Origin: Microterricola viridarii
Lineage (GTDB): Bacteria; Actinomycetota; Actinomycetes; Actinomycetales; Microbacteriaceae
Assembly (NCBI RefSeq): GCF_900104895.1
Contig: NZ_LT629742.1
Coordinates: 1,860,001 to 1,924,000 of the forward strand
Direction: 5' to 3'
Length of the DNA: 64,000 nt
This document shows positions 9,357 through 17,269 of the stretch, piece after piece. The first letter of the stretch is position 1, and every line of letters starts with the position of its first letter. Below the pieces are notes generated by a model. The model ran no database searches, was not told the origin of the DNA, and worked only from the letters and a program-made list of their open reading frames with translations. Made by a program: the position numbers and the translations under genes.

Positions 9357-11192
9357 GTGCGCTTTGTTCTTGCGATTGTGGCGTTTGTCGCCGCGGCCTG
9401 CATGATTGCGCTGGGCATTGCCCAGCGCACCGTTTTTCTTGAGCCGGCGAGCGTCTCTGTTGGCACGACCGTGGAGGGCAATGGCCCGTTCACCGTCATC
9501 GACAGCGACGCGCTGCTGGCACACGAGGGTGCCCAGACGGTCTCGATCCGCGGTTCCGGCGACACCTTCATGTCGTACGGGCGCACCGCCGACATCGAGG
9601 CGTGGCTCGGCGACATCGACTTCACCCGGGTGAGCTACGACGAGGACGCCAAGGAGCTCGCCACCACGGTCGTGCGCGGGCAGACGGTCAACCCGATGGA
9701 CCAGGCCCGCGTGCCAGAGGTGAACTCGAACGGCCTCCCGGCCACCGCGCCCAACCCCAACCCGCGCGGCTCTGACCTCTGGCTGGAGGAGTGGTCGGGG
9801 GAGAACTCGATCTCCGCCACCGTCAACGTGCCGGACGGCATCTCGGTGCTGGTCGCCACCGACGGCACCGCGCCCGCCCCGAAGAACATCCGCCTCTCCT
9901 GGCCGCTCGACAACTCCACGCCGTGGGCCGGACCGCTGATCGCCGGCGGCGCCCTGCTGCTGCTGGTCGGCCTGGTTCTCTACCTGTTGGCGCTGCTGCA
10001 CCTGCGCCGTTCCCGCGGCCCGCGCCGCAACCTGCCGAAGGGCCCCAGGATGCCGAAGCTGCCCCGCGCGCCCAAGCCGAAGATGATCAAGGCCAACCAG
10101 ATCACCGGTGCCCAGCGCAAGTCGATCGGGCGGTCCTCCCGCATCGCCGTCCTGCCCGTTCTGCTGATCTCCGGCCTCGCGCTCTCCGGTTGCTCCGCCT
10201 CGTTCTGGCCGGACATGTCGGCCCCGTCCACCGCGTCGGCGACGCCGACACCGGACGTGACCGCTGCGCAGGAGGAGTTCGACGAACTGCCGCCGCCCGC
10301 CGTCACCGTGCCGCAGCTGGAGCGGATCGTGCGCAACGTCGCCGTCACCGCCAACGAGGCGGACAGCACGATGAACGCCGAGCTGTTGCCCGCGCGCTTC
10401 ACCGGTCCCGCACTGCTCGAGCGCCAGATGAATTACCAGATCCGGGCGGGCTTCCCCGAGCAGGCGCTGCCGGCCCCGATCCCGGCGTCGCCGCTGGAGA
10501 TCATCCTGCCGCAGCAGAACTCGAGCTGGCCGCGCACGGTGCTGACCGTCATCCTGAACGAGGAAGACCCGACCATCGCGCCGATGACGCTGGTGCTCAC
10601 GCAGAACAGCCCGCGGGAGAACTACCAGGTCGAGTACGCGATCACCCTGGCCGCCGACGCCGTCTTCCCGGAGGTCGCGCCGGCCAGCATCGGCGCCCCG
10701 CCGGTGGCACCGGACACCAAGTTCCTGGTGATGGAGCCGGACAAGCTCGCTGCCGCCTATGGCGACGTGATCCTCAAGGACACGGAGAGCGAGTACTACA
10801 CGCTCTTCGACATCGAGCACGACAGCTTCGTGCCGCAGGTGGGCGTCGCGGCCACGGCCGAGCGCCGTGCCGCGCTGCCCGCGACGACCGACCTGACCCT
10901 GACGAATGAGCCGGGACCGGGCAACACCGTCGCGCTCGGCACCATCGATTCCGGCGCCGTCGTGGCCGTCAACCTGTACCAGATGGAGAGCGCCACCCCG
11001 AACGACAACGGCACGGTCGAGTTCAAGGCCAGCCCGACGAAGTCGCTCTCCGGGGTGGAGAAGACCACGAAGGGTCTCACCTCGACCCGCAGCGACCAGT
11101 TGTTGTTCTATGTTCCCGCCCAGGGCTCCGACGAGAAGATTCGCCTCCTCGGCTTCGCCCACAGCCTCATTGCCGCATCGGAGATCCCGTGA
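9357..11192 (+). CDS. three-pass membrane protein with internal lipobox
   Basis: A 611-residue protein I do not recognise. Segment 1 is an N-terminal membrane helix (about residues 3-24). An extracytoplasmic domain of about 165 residues follows, then a second helix (about 193-216), then a very basic Pro/Lys-rich cytosolic linker. A third hydrophobic segment (about 263-279) ends in LALSGC, which looks like a lipoprotein lipobox with Cys279. The final 330 residues, rich in Pro/Thr and beta-like, would again be outside the cell. GTG 9357 is the start because AAAAGGAGAG precedes it. The stop overlaps the GTG of the YbbN-like gene by four bases, so the two are coupled. Confidence 0.75.
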   Translation: MRFVLAIVAFVAAACMIALGIAQRTVFLEPASVSVGTTVEGNGPFTVIDSDALLAHEGAQTVSIRGSGDTFMSYGRTADIEAWLGDIDFTRVSYDEDAKELATTVVRGQTVNPMDQARVPEVNSNGLPATAPNPNPRGSDLWLEEWSGENSISATVNVPDGISVLVATDGTAPAPKNIRLSWPLDNSTPWAGPLIAGGALLLLVGLVLYLLALLHLRRSRGPRRNLPKGPRMPKLPRAPKPKMIKANQITGAQRKSIGRSSRIAVLPVLLISGLALSGCSASFWPDMSAPSTASATPTPDVTAAQEEFDELPPPAVTVPQLERIVRNVAVTANEADSTMNAELLPARFTGPALLERQMNYQIRAGFPEQALPAPIPASPLEIILPQQNSSWPRTVLTVILNEEDPTIAPMTLVLTQNSPRENYQVEYAITLAADAVFPEVAPASIGAPPVAPDTKFLVMEPDKLAAAYGDVILKDTESEYYTLFDIEHDSFVPQVGVAATAERRAALPATTDLTLTNEPGPGNTVALGTIDSGAVVAVNLYQMESATPNDNGTVEFKASPTKSLSGVEKTTKGLTSTRSDQLLFYVPAQGSDEKIRLLGFAHSLIAASEIP

Positions 11193-12175
11193 CCAACGTT
11201 CCCCCCTCAGCAGCCAGCCTCCGCGGAGCCGTCGACCTGAGCTCGCTCGTGCAGCGGGCCAACGCCCCGACACCGGCGCCCGGCCAGGCGGCCGGCGCGC
11301 CCGGCCAGCCGGGTGCGCCCGTGCAGATTCCGAGCCTCGTGCTGGAGGCCGGCGACGCCAACTTCGGCGAGGTGCTCGAGCTCTCGCAGCACGTGCCCGT
11401 GCTCGTGGACCTCTACGCCGACTGGGCGGAGCAGAGCACGGCGCTCAGCGACGTGCTGCGCCGCGTCGTCGCGGGCCTCCGCGGCCGGCTGGTGCTGGTG
11501 CGGGTCGCCGTCGAGGCGAACCCGCAGCTGGCGCAGGCCTTCCAGGCCCAGTCGGTGCCGACCGTCGCCGCCGTGATCGCCGGCCAGCCGGTTCCGCTGT
11601 TCGCCGGCTCCATCCCGGAGGCGCAGCTGCTGGACATCGTCGAGCAGCTGCTCGAGCTGGCCGCCCAGAACGGCGTGACCGGCAGTGCCGTCGCCGCCGA
11701 CGCGGGCGCCGAGGGCGTCGACGGGGCAGCGGCTGAGCCCGCGGAACCCGTCGAGGAGCCCCTGCCGCCGCTGCACGCCGAGGCGTACGAGGCCATCGAG
11801 CGCGCCGACTACCCGGCCGCCATCGCCGCGTACAAGACGGCGATCGCGCAGGATCCGCGCGACGAGCTGGCCGTGGCCGGCCTGGCCCAGGTCAGCCTGC
11901 TGCACCGCCTGACCGGGAAGACCGTGCAGCAGATCCGCACGGCCGCCGGCGCCGCACCGGACGACCTGGACGCCCAGCTCGACGTCGCCGACCTCGACCT
12001 CTCCGGCGGCCACGTCGCCGACGCGTTCGACCGGCTGCTGACGCTGTTCCCGAAGCTCGACGCCGACGGCAAGAACCGGGTGCGCGAGCGGATGCTGGAG
12101 CTGTTCGAGGTTGTCGGCACGACCGACCCGCTCGTCATCGCCGCCCGCCAGCGCCTGGCGATGCTGCTCTACTAG
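11189..12175 (+). CDS. YbbN-like thioredoxin-fold/TPR protein
   Basis: A 328-residue protein with a thioredoxin-like domain (about residues 45-150) followed by TPR-like helices. VPVLVDLYADWAEQSTALSDVL aligns with the thioredoxin active-site strand, but the CxxC is absent (AEQS in its place), so it is not an oxidoreductase; the QSVPTVAAV cis-Pro segment is retained. The C-terminal half (YEAIERADYPAAIAAYKTAIAQDP onward) is a TPR region as in co-chaperone CnoX/YbbN. That family binds folding intermediates and hands them to GroEL or DnaK; this role is inferred. It is translationally coupled to the membrane protein upstream (GTGA overlap). Confidence 0.85.
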   Translation: MTNVPPSAASLRGAVDLSSLVQRANAPTPAPGQAAGAPGQPGAPVQIPSLVLEAGDANFGEVLELSQHVPVLVDLYADWAEQSTALSDVLRRVVAGLRGRLVLVRVAVEANPQLAQAFQAQSVPTVAAVIAGQPVPLFAGSIPEAQLLDIVEQLLELAAQNGVTGSAVAADAGAEGVDGAAAEPAEPVEEPLPPLHAEAYEAIERADYPAAIAAYKTAIAQDPRDELAVAGLAQVSLLHRLTGKTVQQIRTAAGAAPDDLDAQLDVADLDLSGGHVADAFDRLLTLFPKLDADGKNRVRERMLELFEVVGTTDPLVIAARQRLAMLLY

Positions 12176-12196
12176 GCCGCTCCGGCGACCAGCCGT

Positions 12197-12299
12197 CGAA
12201 GCCCCGGATCCTGTTGGCTCCGGGGCTTCGCTCGTTCCTCGCTCAGCCGACGTGGGGATTCACGTTGGCTCGAGGGAGCGCCAGCGACCGAAGCCAACA
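12197..12299. repeat. nested hairpins / palindromic repeat copy A
   Basis: The 141-bp gap between convergent genes holds two overlapping structures. First, a perfect 12-bp stem (12197-12208 with 12219-12230, CGAAGCCCCGGA) with a 10-base loop. Second, a long imperfect inverted repeat with arms 12212-12253 and 12260-12299 (outer ends TGTTGGCT and AGCCAACA). The second is a full copy of the intergenic repeat family also seen at 21861, 43839, 45464 and 45637. No T-run follows, but a bidirectional terminator role for the YbbN-like gene and glgB is likely. Confidence 0.75.
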
Positions 12300-12316
12300 G
12301 CACCGTCAGCGGGACG

Positions 12317-14545
12317 CTAGCCCTCGTGCAGCAGCCAGATCGCGCCGAGCGGCGGCAGGGCGATGCTGGCGGATGCCGGCCGGCCCGCCCACGGGGTGTC
12401 CACCGCTGTGACGCCGCCGAGGTTGCCCACCCCGGACCCGCCGTACTCGGCGGCATCCGTGTTGAGCAGCTCGCGCCAGCGCCCGGCCAGCGGCAGGCCG
12501 ACCCGGTAGTCGCCGTGCGGCACCCCGGCGAAGTTCACCAGGCAGGCGATCGTCTGCCCGGCCCCGTCGCGGCGGAGGAACGAGACGACGTTCTCTGCGG
12601 CCGCGCCGCCGTCCAGCCACTCGAACCCGGCCGAGTCGTGGTCGAGCGCCCAGAGCGCCGGGTGTGCCAGGTAGGCCCGGTTGAGCTCCGCGACGAGGTC
12701 GAACACGCCGCGGTGGCTCGGCTGGTCCAGCACCCACCAGTCCAGCCCGCGCTCCTCGCTCCATTCCGACGGCTGGGCGAACTCCTGCCCCATGAACAAG
12801 AGCTGCTTTCCCGGGTGGCACCACATGAAGGCCAGGTAGGCTCGCACGTTCGCCAGCTTCTGCCAGTGGTCGCCGGGCATCTTGCCGAGCAGCGAGCCCT
12901 TGCCGTGCACGACCTCGTCGTGGCTGATCGGGAGCAGGAAGTTCTCGCTGAACGCGTACAGGAACGAGAAGGTGATCTCGCCGTGGTGGTGTGAGCGGTA
13001 CATCGGGTCGACCTGCATGTACTGCAGCGAGTCGTGCATCCAGCCCATGTTCCACTTCAGCCCGAAGCCGAGCCCGCCGCTGACGGTGGGGGCGGTGACC
13101 CCGCCCCAGCTGGTGGACTCCTCGGCGACCATGACGATGCCGGGGTTGCGCTTGTAGGCGGTGGCGGTGACCTCCTGCAGGAAGGCGATGGCCTCCAGGT
13201 TCTCGTTGCCGCCGTGGACGTTCGGCTCCCACTCGCCGGCCTCACGCGAGTAGTCCAGGTAGAGCATGGAGGCCACGGCGTCCACCCGCAGGCCGTCGAC
13301 GTGGAACTCCTCCAGCCAGAACAGGGCGTTCGCGACGAGGAAGTTGCGCACCTGGCGCTGCCCGAAGTCGAACACCAGCGTGCCCCAGTCCTTCTGCTCG
13401 CCGCGGCGCGGGTCCGGGTGCTCGTACAGCGGCTCGCCGTCGAAGTTCGCCAGCGCCCACTCGTCCTTCGGGAAGTGGCCGGGCACCCAGTCCATCAGCA
13501 CGCCGATGCCGGCCTGGTGCAGCCGGTCGATCAGGTAGCGGAGGTCGTCGGGGGAGCCGAAGCGGCTGGTCGGCGCGTAGTAGCCGGTCACCTGGTACCC
13601 CCAGGAGCCGCCGAAGGGGTGCTCGGCCAGTGGCATGAACTCGACGTGGCTGAAGCCGAGCTCGTGCACGTACTCGATCAGCTGGTCGGCGGCCTCCCGG
13701 TAGCCGAGGCCCGGCCGCCAGGATCCGAGGTGCAGCTCGTAGACGCTCATCGGCCCGCTGTGCGGGTCGGTGGCGGCGCGGCGTCCCATCCAGTCGCCGT
13801 CGGCCCAGATGTGGTGGCTGCTGGCGACGACGGATGCCGTCTGCGGCGGCTGCTCGGCGGCCGCCGCCATCGGGTCGGCGCGCGTCACCCAGTGGCCGGC
13901 CGGGGTGAGGATCTCGTACTTGTACACGCTGCCGGGCTCCACCGCGGGCACGAACAGCTCCCAGACGCCGACGGCGCCGAGCCGGCGCATCGCGTGGCCG
14001 ATCCCGTTCCAGCCGTTGAAGTCGCCGACCACTCGCACCGCGTGCGCGTGTGGGGCCCAGACGGCGAAGGCGGTGCCGTGAGCGCGGCCGGTCACCCCGG
14101 CGTGCTCGCGGCAATGCGCGCCGAGCACCCGCCAGAGCTCCTCGTGCCGGCCCTCGGCGATCAGGTGCAGGTCGAGCTCGCCGATCGTCGGCTGGTAGCG
14201 GTACGGGTCGTCGCTCCGCCACTCGGAGCCGTCGGAGTAGCGGGCCTCGATCTCGTAGTCGTGCGGTCCGATGATGCTGAGCCCCTGCCACACCCCGTGC
14301 CCGATGTGGTGCAGCTCGATCCGGGCGTCAGTGGAGAGCACCGCCTGCACCTCGGCGGCGAGCGGGCGGAGCGCGCGGATCACGGTGACCGGGTCGGCGA
14401 TCCCGTCCGCCACGAGGTGCTGGCCGAGCACGGTGTGCGGGTCGGGGTGGCTGCCGGATGCCACGCGCTCCAGGGTCTCCTCCGGCAGGGCGGGGAGGTC
14501 GATGCCGGGGCCGGCACCGTCGGGGGACTGCTCGCGCGCGCTCAT
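12317..14545 (-). CDS. glgB: 1,4-alpha-glucan branching enzyme
   Basis: GH13 enzyme that makes alpha-1,6 branches in glycogen or glycogen-like glucan. The 742-residue protein has an N-terminal CBM48 region (FAVWAPHAHAVRVVGDFNGW), the catalytic barrel with DGLRVDAVASM (nucleophile Asp about residue 422), VMVAEEST (acid/base Glu) and ISHDEVVHGKGS, then a beta C-terminal domain. The start ATG 14545 lies one base beyond the glgE stop; a longer upstream reading is in frame but lies inside glgE. The tight glgE-glgB arrangement is the core of the GlgE pathway, in which GlgE extends linear maltosyl chains and GlgB branches them. Confidence 0.97.
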   Translation of the reverse strand: MSAREQSPDGAGPGIDLPALPEETLERVASGSHPDPHTVLGQHLVADGIADPVTVIRALRPLAAEVQAVLSTDARIELHHIGHGVWQGLSIIGPHDYEIEARYSDGSEWRSDDPYRYQPTIGELDLHLIAEGRHEELWRVLGAHCREHAGVTGRAHGTAFAVWAPHAHAVRVVGDFNGWNGIGHAMRRLGAVGVWELFVPAVEPGSVYKYEILTPAGHWVTRADPMAAAAEQPPQTASVVASSHHIWADGDWMGRRAATDPHSGPMSVYELHLGSWRPGLGYREAADQLIEYVHELGFSHVEFMPLAEHPFGGSWGYQVTGYYAPTSRFGSPDDLRYLIDRLHQAGIGVLMDWVPGHFPKDEWALANFDGEPLYEHPDPRRGEQKDWGTLVFDFGQRQVRNFLVANALFWLEEFHVDGLRVDAVASMLYLDYSREAGEWEPNVHGGNENLEAIAFLQEVTATAYKRNPGIVMVAEESTSWGGVTAPTVSGGLGFGLKWNMGWMHDSLQYMQVDPMYRSHHHGEITFSFLYAFSENFLLPISHDEVVHGKGSLLGKMPGDHWQKLANVRAYLAFMWCHPGKQLLFMGQEFAQPSEWSEERGLDWWVLDQPSHRGVFDLVAELNRAYLAHPALWALDHDSAGFEWLDGGAAAENVVSFLRRDGAGQTIACLVNFAGVPHGDYRVGLPLAGRWRELLNTDAAEYGGSGVGNLGGVTAVDTPWAGRPASASIALPPLGAIWLLHEG

Positions 14546-14546
14546 G

Positions 14547-16682
14547 TCAGGATCCGTTCTGGCTCGGTCGTCGCGGGGCCCGGCGCGCCTTCGGTGCCGG
14601 CGCTGCGGCATCCGCCGGCGCCTGCTGCGCCCGCACCGCCAGGATGTGCACGGGCTCGGTGAAGGCGTCCAGCCGCACGTAGTTGTGCTCGCCCCAGTTC
14701 CACAGCTCCCCGGTGACGAGGTTCTCCACCTGGAAGGCGGCGCCGGCGCTCAGGCCGAACAGTTCGGGGTCGAGGTGCACCGTGGTCTCGCGCACCGAGT
14801 GCGGGTCGAGGTTCGCCACGACGATGACGGCGTCCTCCCGCCCGTCCGGGCTGTGCGCGGCCGCCAGGTGCTTGCTGTACACGAGCACGGCGTCGTCCTC
14901 GCTGGAGTGGAAGCGGATGTTGCGCAGCTGCCGGAGCGCGGGGTGCTCCGCCCTGATCCGGTTCAGGATGCCGAGGTAGAGCGCCAGAGAGCGGTCTGCT
15001 GCGGCGGCCCCGGCGAAGTCGCGCGGCTTGTACTCGTACTTCTCGTTGTCGATGGCCTCCTCCGCGCCCGGCCGGGCGACGGACTCGAACAGCTCGAACC
15101 CGGAGTACACGCCCCAGCTGGGCGCGGCCGTCGCGGCGATCGAGGCGCGGATGGCGAACGCGGCCGGCCCGCCGAACTGCAGGTACTCGGTGAGGATGTC
15201 CGGGGTGTTCACCCAGAGGTTCGGCCGGAGGTAGTCGGCCGTGTCGGTGGCGAGGCCGCCCAGGAACTCCTCCAGCTCCGACTTCGTGTTGCGCCAGGCG
15301 AAGTACGTGTACGACTGCTGGAAGCCGACCCGGGCGAGGGCCTTCAGCGGGGCGGGGCGGGTGAACGCCTCGGCGAGGAAGACGACATCCGGGTGCTCGG
15401 CGTTGACGACGCCGAGCAGCCACTCCCAGAGCGCCAGCGGCTTGGTGTGCGGGTTGTCCACGCGGAAGATTCGGATGCCCTGGTCGATCCAGTGCCGCAC
15501 GACGCGCAGCACCTCGGCCCGGATGCCGCTTGGGTCGTTGTCGAAGTTGATCGGGTAGATGTCCTGGTACTTCTTCGGCGGGTTCTCGGCGAAGGCGATG
15601 CTGCCGTCCGGCAGCGTCGTGAACCACTCCGGGTGCTCGGCCACCCACGGGTGGTCGGGGGAGGCCTGCAGCGCGAGGTCGAGGGCGACCTCGATGCCAA
15701 GCTCCCCGGCGCGCGCCGTGAAGGCGCGGAAATCTTCCAGCGTGCCGAGGTCCGGGTGCACGGCGTCGTGCCCGCCGGCGGCCGAGCCGATCGCCCAGGG
15801 CGAGCCGGGGTCGTGCGGGCCGGCCTGCAGCGTGTTGTTCGGCCCCTTGCGGAAGGACTCCCCGATCGGGTGGATGGGCGGCAGGTAGAGCACGTCGAAG
15901 CCCATCGCGGCCACCGCGTCGAGCCGGAGCGCGGCGGTGCGGAAGGTGCCGCTCTGCCAAGAGCCGTCCGGGCGGCGCAGCGCGCCCTCCGAGCGGGGGA
16001 AGAACTCGTACCAGGAGCCGACGCCGGCCCGCTCCCGCTCGACCCGCACGGTGCGCGGCTCTGTGCGGCTCTCCAGACCGGCCGGCGGCTGCGCGGTGAG
16101 CAGCGCGGCGACGGGGCCGCTCGCCCCGCGCTCCAGCCGCACGTCCACATTGACGCCGGTGTCCAGGAGGTCGGCGGCGGCGCTCTGCAACAGATCCTGA
16201 TCGGATGCCGGCCGCCCCGGCTCCGCGGCGGCACGCTCCAGCAGTGCCGCGCCGGCGGCGAGCATCAGTTCCTCGTCGACGCCCGCGGCGATCTTGACGG
16301 CGGCGTTGTGCCGCCAGGTGGCGTAGTCGTCGGCGTAGGCGCGCACCACGTAGCTCCACGCGCCGGGCGCGTCCAGCACCAGCTCCACCTGCCAGCGGTC
16401 GGTGCCGGGGGAGACCTCGCGCATCGGATGCCGGCTCTCCGCGCCGCCCGGCCGCCGCAGCAGCAGCTCGACGCCGATCAGGTCGTGCCCCTCGCGGAAC
16501 GCCGTCGCGGCGAAGGGGACCACCTCGCCGACGTACGCCTTGGCCGGCCAGAGCTCGCCCGGTTGCACCGGCGACGGGTCGAGGACGGGGATCCGGCCCA
16601 CGCGTGTCGGGGCGGCGGGATCCGCGGACGGCTCTGCCGTCCTCCGGGCCGCGCTGTCGGTGGGCACGCTGTTCTTGGGCAC
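14547..16682 (-). CDS. glgE: alpha-1,4-glucan:maltose-1-phosphate maltosyltransferase
   Basis: GH13_3 enzyme that transfers maltosyl units from maltose 1-phosphate onto alpha-1,4-glucan. The 711-residue protein has the GlgE-specific N-terminal domain (VGRIPVLDPSPVQPGELWPAKA). The catalytic regions are VALDLALQASPDHPW, FRVDNPHTKP (nucleophile about Asp409), VVFLAEAFTRP (acid Glu) and LWVNTPDIL. This combination separates it from ordinary amylases. No treS or pep2 gene is in the window, so the source of maltose 1-phosphate is not shown here. The GTG start lies six bases after a TACGGT box on the minus strand, suggesting a leaderless mRNA for glgE-glgB. Confidence 0.97.
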   Translation of the reverse strand: MPKNSVPTDSAARRTAEPSADPAAPTRVGRIPVLDPSPVQPGELWPAKAYVGEVVPFAATAFREGHDLIGVELLLRRPGGAESRHPMREVSPGTDRWQVELVLDAPGAWSYVVRAYADDYATWRHNAAVKIAAGVDEELMLAAGAALLERAAAEPGRPASDQDLLQSAAADLLDTGVNVDVRLERGASGPVAALLTAQPPAGLESRTEPRTVRVERERAGVGSWYEFFPRSEGALRRPDGSWQSGTFRTAALRLDAVAAMGFDVLYLPPIHPIGESFRKGPNNTLQAGPHDPGSPWAIGSAAGGHDAVHPDLGTLEDFRAFTARAGELGIEVALDLALQASPDHPWVAEHPEWFTTLPDGSIAFAENPPKKYQDIYPINFDNDPSGIRAEVLRVVRHWIDQGIRIFRVDNPHTKPLALWEWLLGVVNAEHPDVVFLAEAFTRPAPLKALARVGFQQSYTYFAWRNTKSELEEFLGGLATDTADYLRPNLWVNTPDILTEYLQFGGPAAFAIRASIAATAAPSWGVYSGFELFESVARPGAEEAIDNEKYEYKPRDFAGAAAADRSLALYLGILNRIRAEHPALRQLRNIRFHSSEDDAVLVYSKHLAAAHSPDGREDAVIVVANLDPHSVRETTVHLDPELFGLSAGAAFQVENLVTGELWNWGEHNYVRLDAFTEPVHILAVRAQQAPADAAAPAPKARRAPRRPSQNGS

Positions 16683-16688
16683 AGTGCG

Positions 16689-16694
16689 ACCGTA
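16689..16694 (-). promoter_or_regulatory. -10 box, leaderless start of glgE
   Basis: Read on the minus strand: TACGGT, six bases, then GTG at 16682. This places transcription start at or next to the start codon. Confidence 0.55.
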
Positions 16695-16743
16695 GCGCGA
16701 ATCAGCCCCCGCGTGCGGAAGAAAATGTCACAATCGCGACCGG

Positions 16744-17241
16744 CTAGGGCCGCCCGATCGGGGCGAAGCTGCCGGAGGTGACGGTGGCCAGATCGTCCGG
16801 GCTGAGCTCGATGTCGAAGCCGCGCCGCCCGCCGGAGACGAACACGGTGTCGAACAGGATCGCGCTCTCGTCGATGACCGTCGGGTGGGCGTTCTTCTGG
16901 CCGATCGGGCTGATGCCGCCGACGACGTAGCCGGTCTTGCGCTCGGCCAGCTTCGGGTCGGCCATGACGGCCTTCTTGGCGCCGAGCGCGAGGGCGAGCG
17001 CCTTGAGGTCGAGGGTGCCGGTGACGGGCACGATGCCGACGACGAGCTGGCCGTCGGCATCCGCCAACAGCGTCTTGAACACGCGGTCCGGGTCGAGCTC
17101 GAGCTTCTCAGCGGCCTCCAGGCCGAAGTTCGTCGCGGCGGCGTCGTGCTGGTAAAGGTGCGGGGTGAAGTGGATGCCGGCCTGGCCGAGTGCCACGGTG
17201 GCCGGGGTGCCCGCCCCGCTCTCGCTCGTCTTCTTCGCCAC
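16744..17241 (-). CDS. ybaK: Cys-tRNA(Pro)/Cys-tRNA(Cys) deacylase, YbaK type
   Basis: A 165-residue YbaK/EbsC-family trans-editing protein that hydrolyses mischarged aminoacyl-tRNA. Family features are the N-terminal ATVALGQAGIHFTPHLYQHD, VFKTLLAD with the invariant Lys, VGIVPVTGTLDLKALA, and GGISPIGQKNAHPTVID with the conserved GxxSPxG loop. GTG 17241 has AAGGAG upstream. It lies 28 bp downstream of glgX on the same strand and may be read from the glgX promoter, although no functional link is known. The 61-bp gap to glgE holds the glgE promoter. Confidence 0.93.
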   Translation of the reverse strand: MAKKTSESGAGTPATVALGQAGIHFTPHLYQHDAAATNFGLEAAEKLELDPDRVFKTLLADADGQLVVGIVPVTGTLDLKALALALGAKKAVMADPKLAERKTGYVVGGISPIGQKNAHPTVIDESAILFDTVFVSGGRRGFDIELSPDDLATVTSGSFAPIGRP

Positions 17242-17269
17242 GAATGAAACTCCTTGTCGGTGTGTGTTC

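Noticed and set aside
14271-16781. Plus-strand open frame of 836 codons
   Set aside because: Antisense to glgB/glgE, both confirmed by catalytic motifs.
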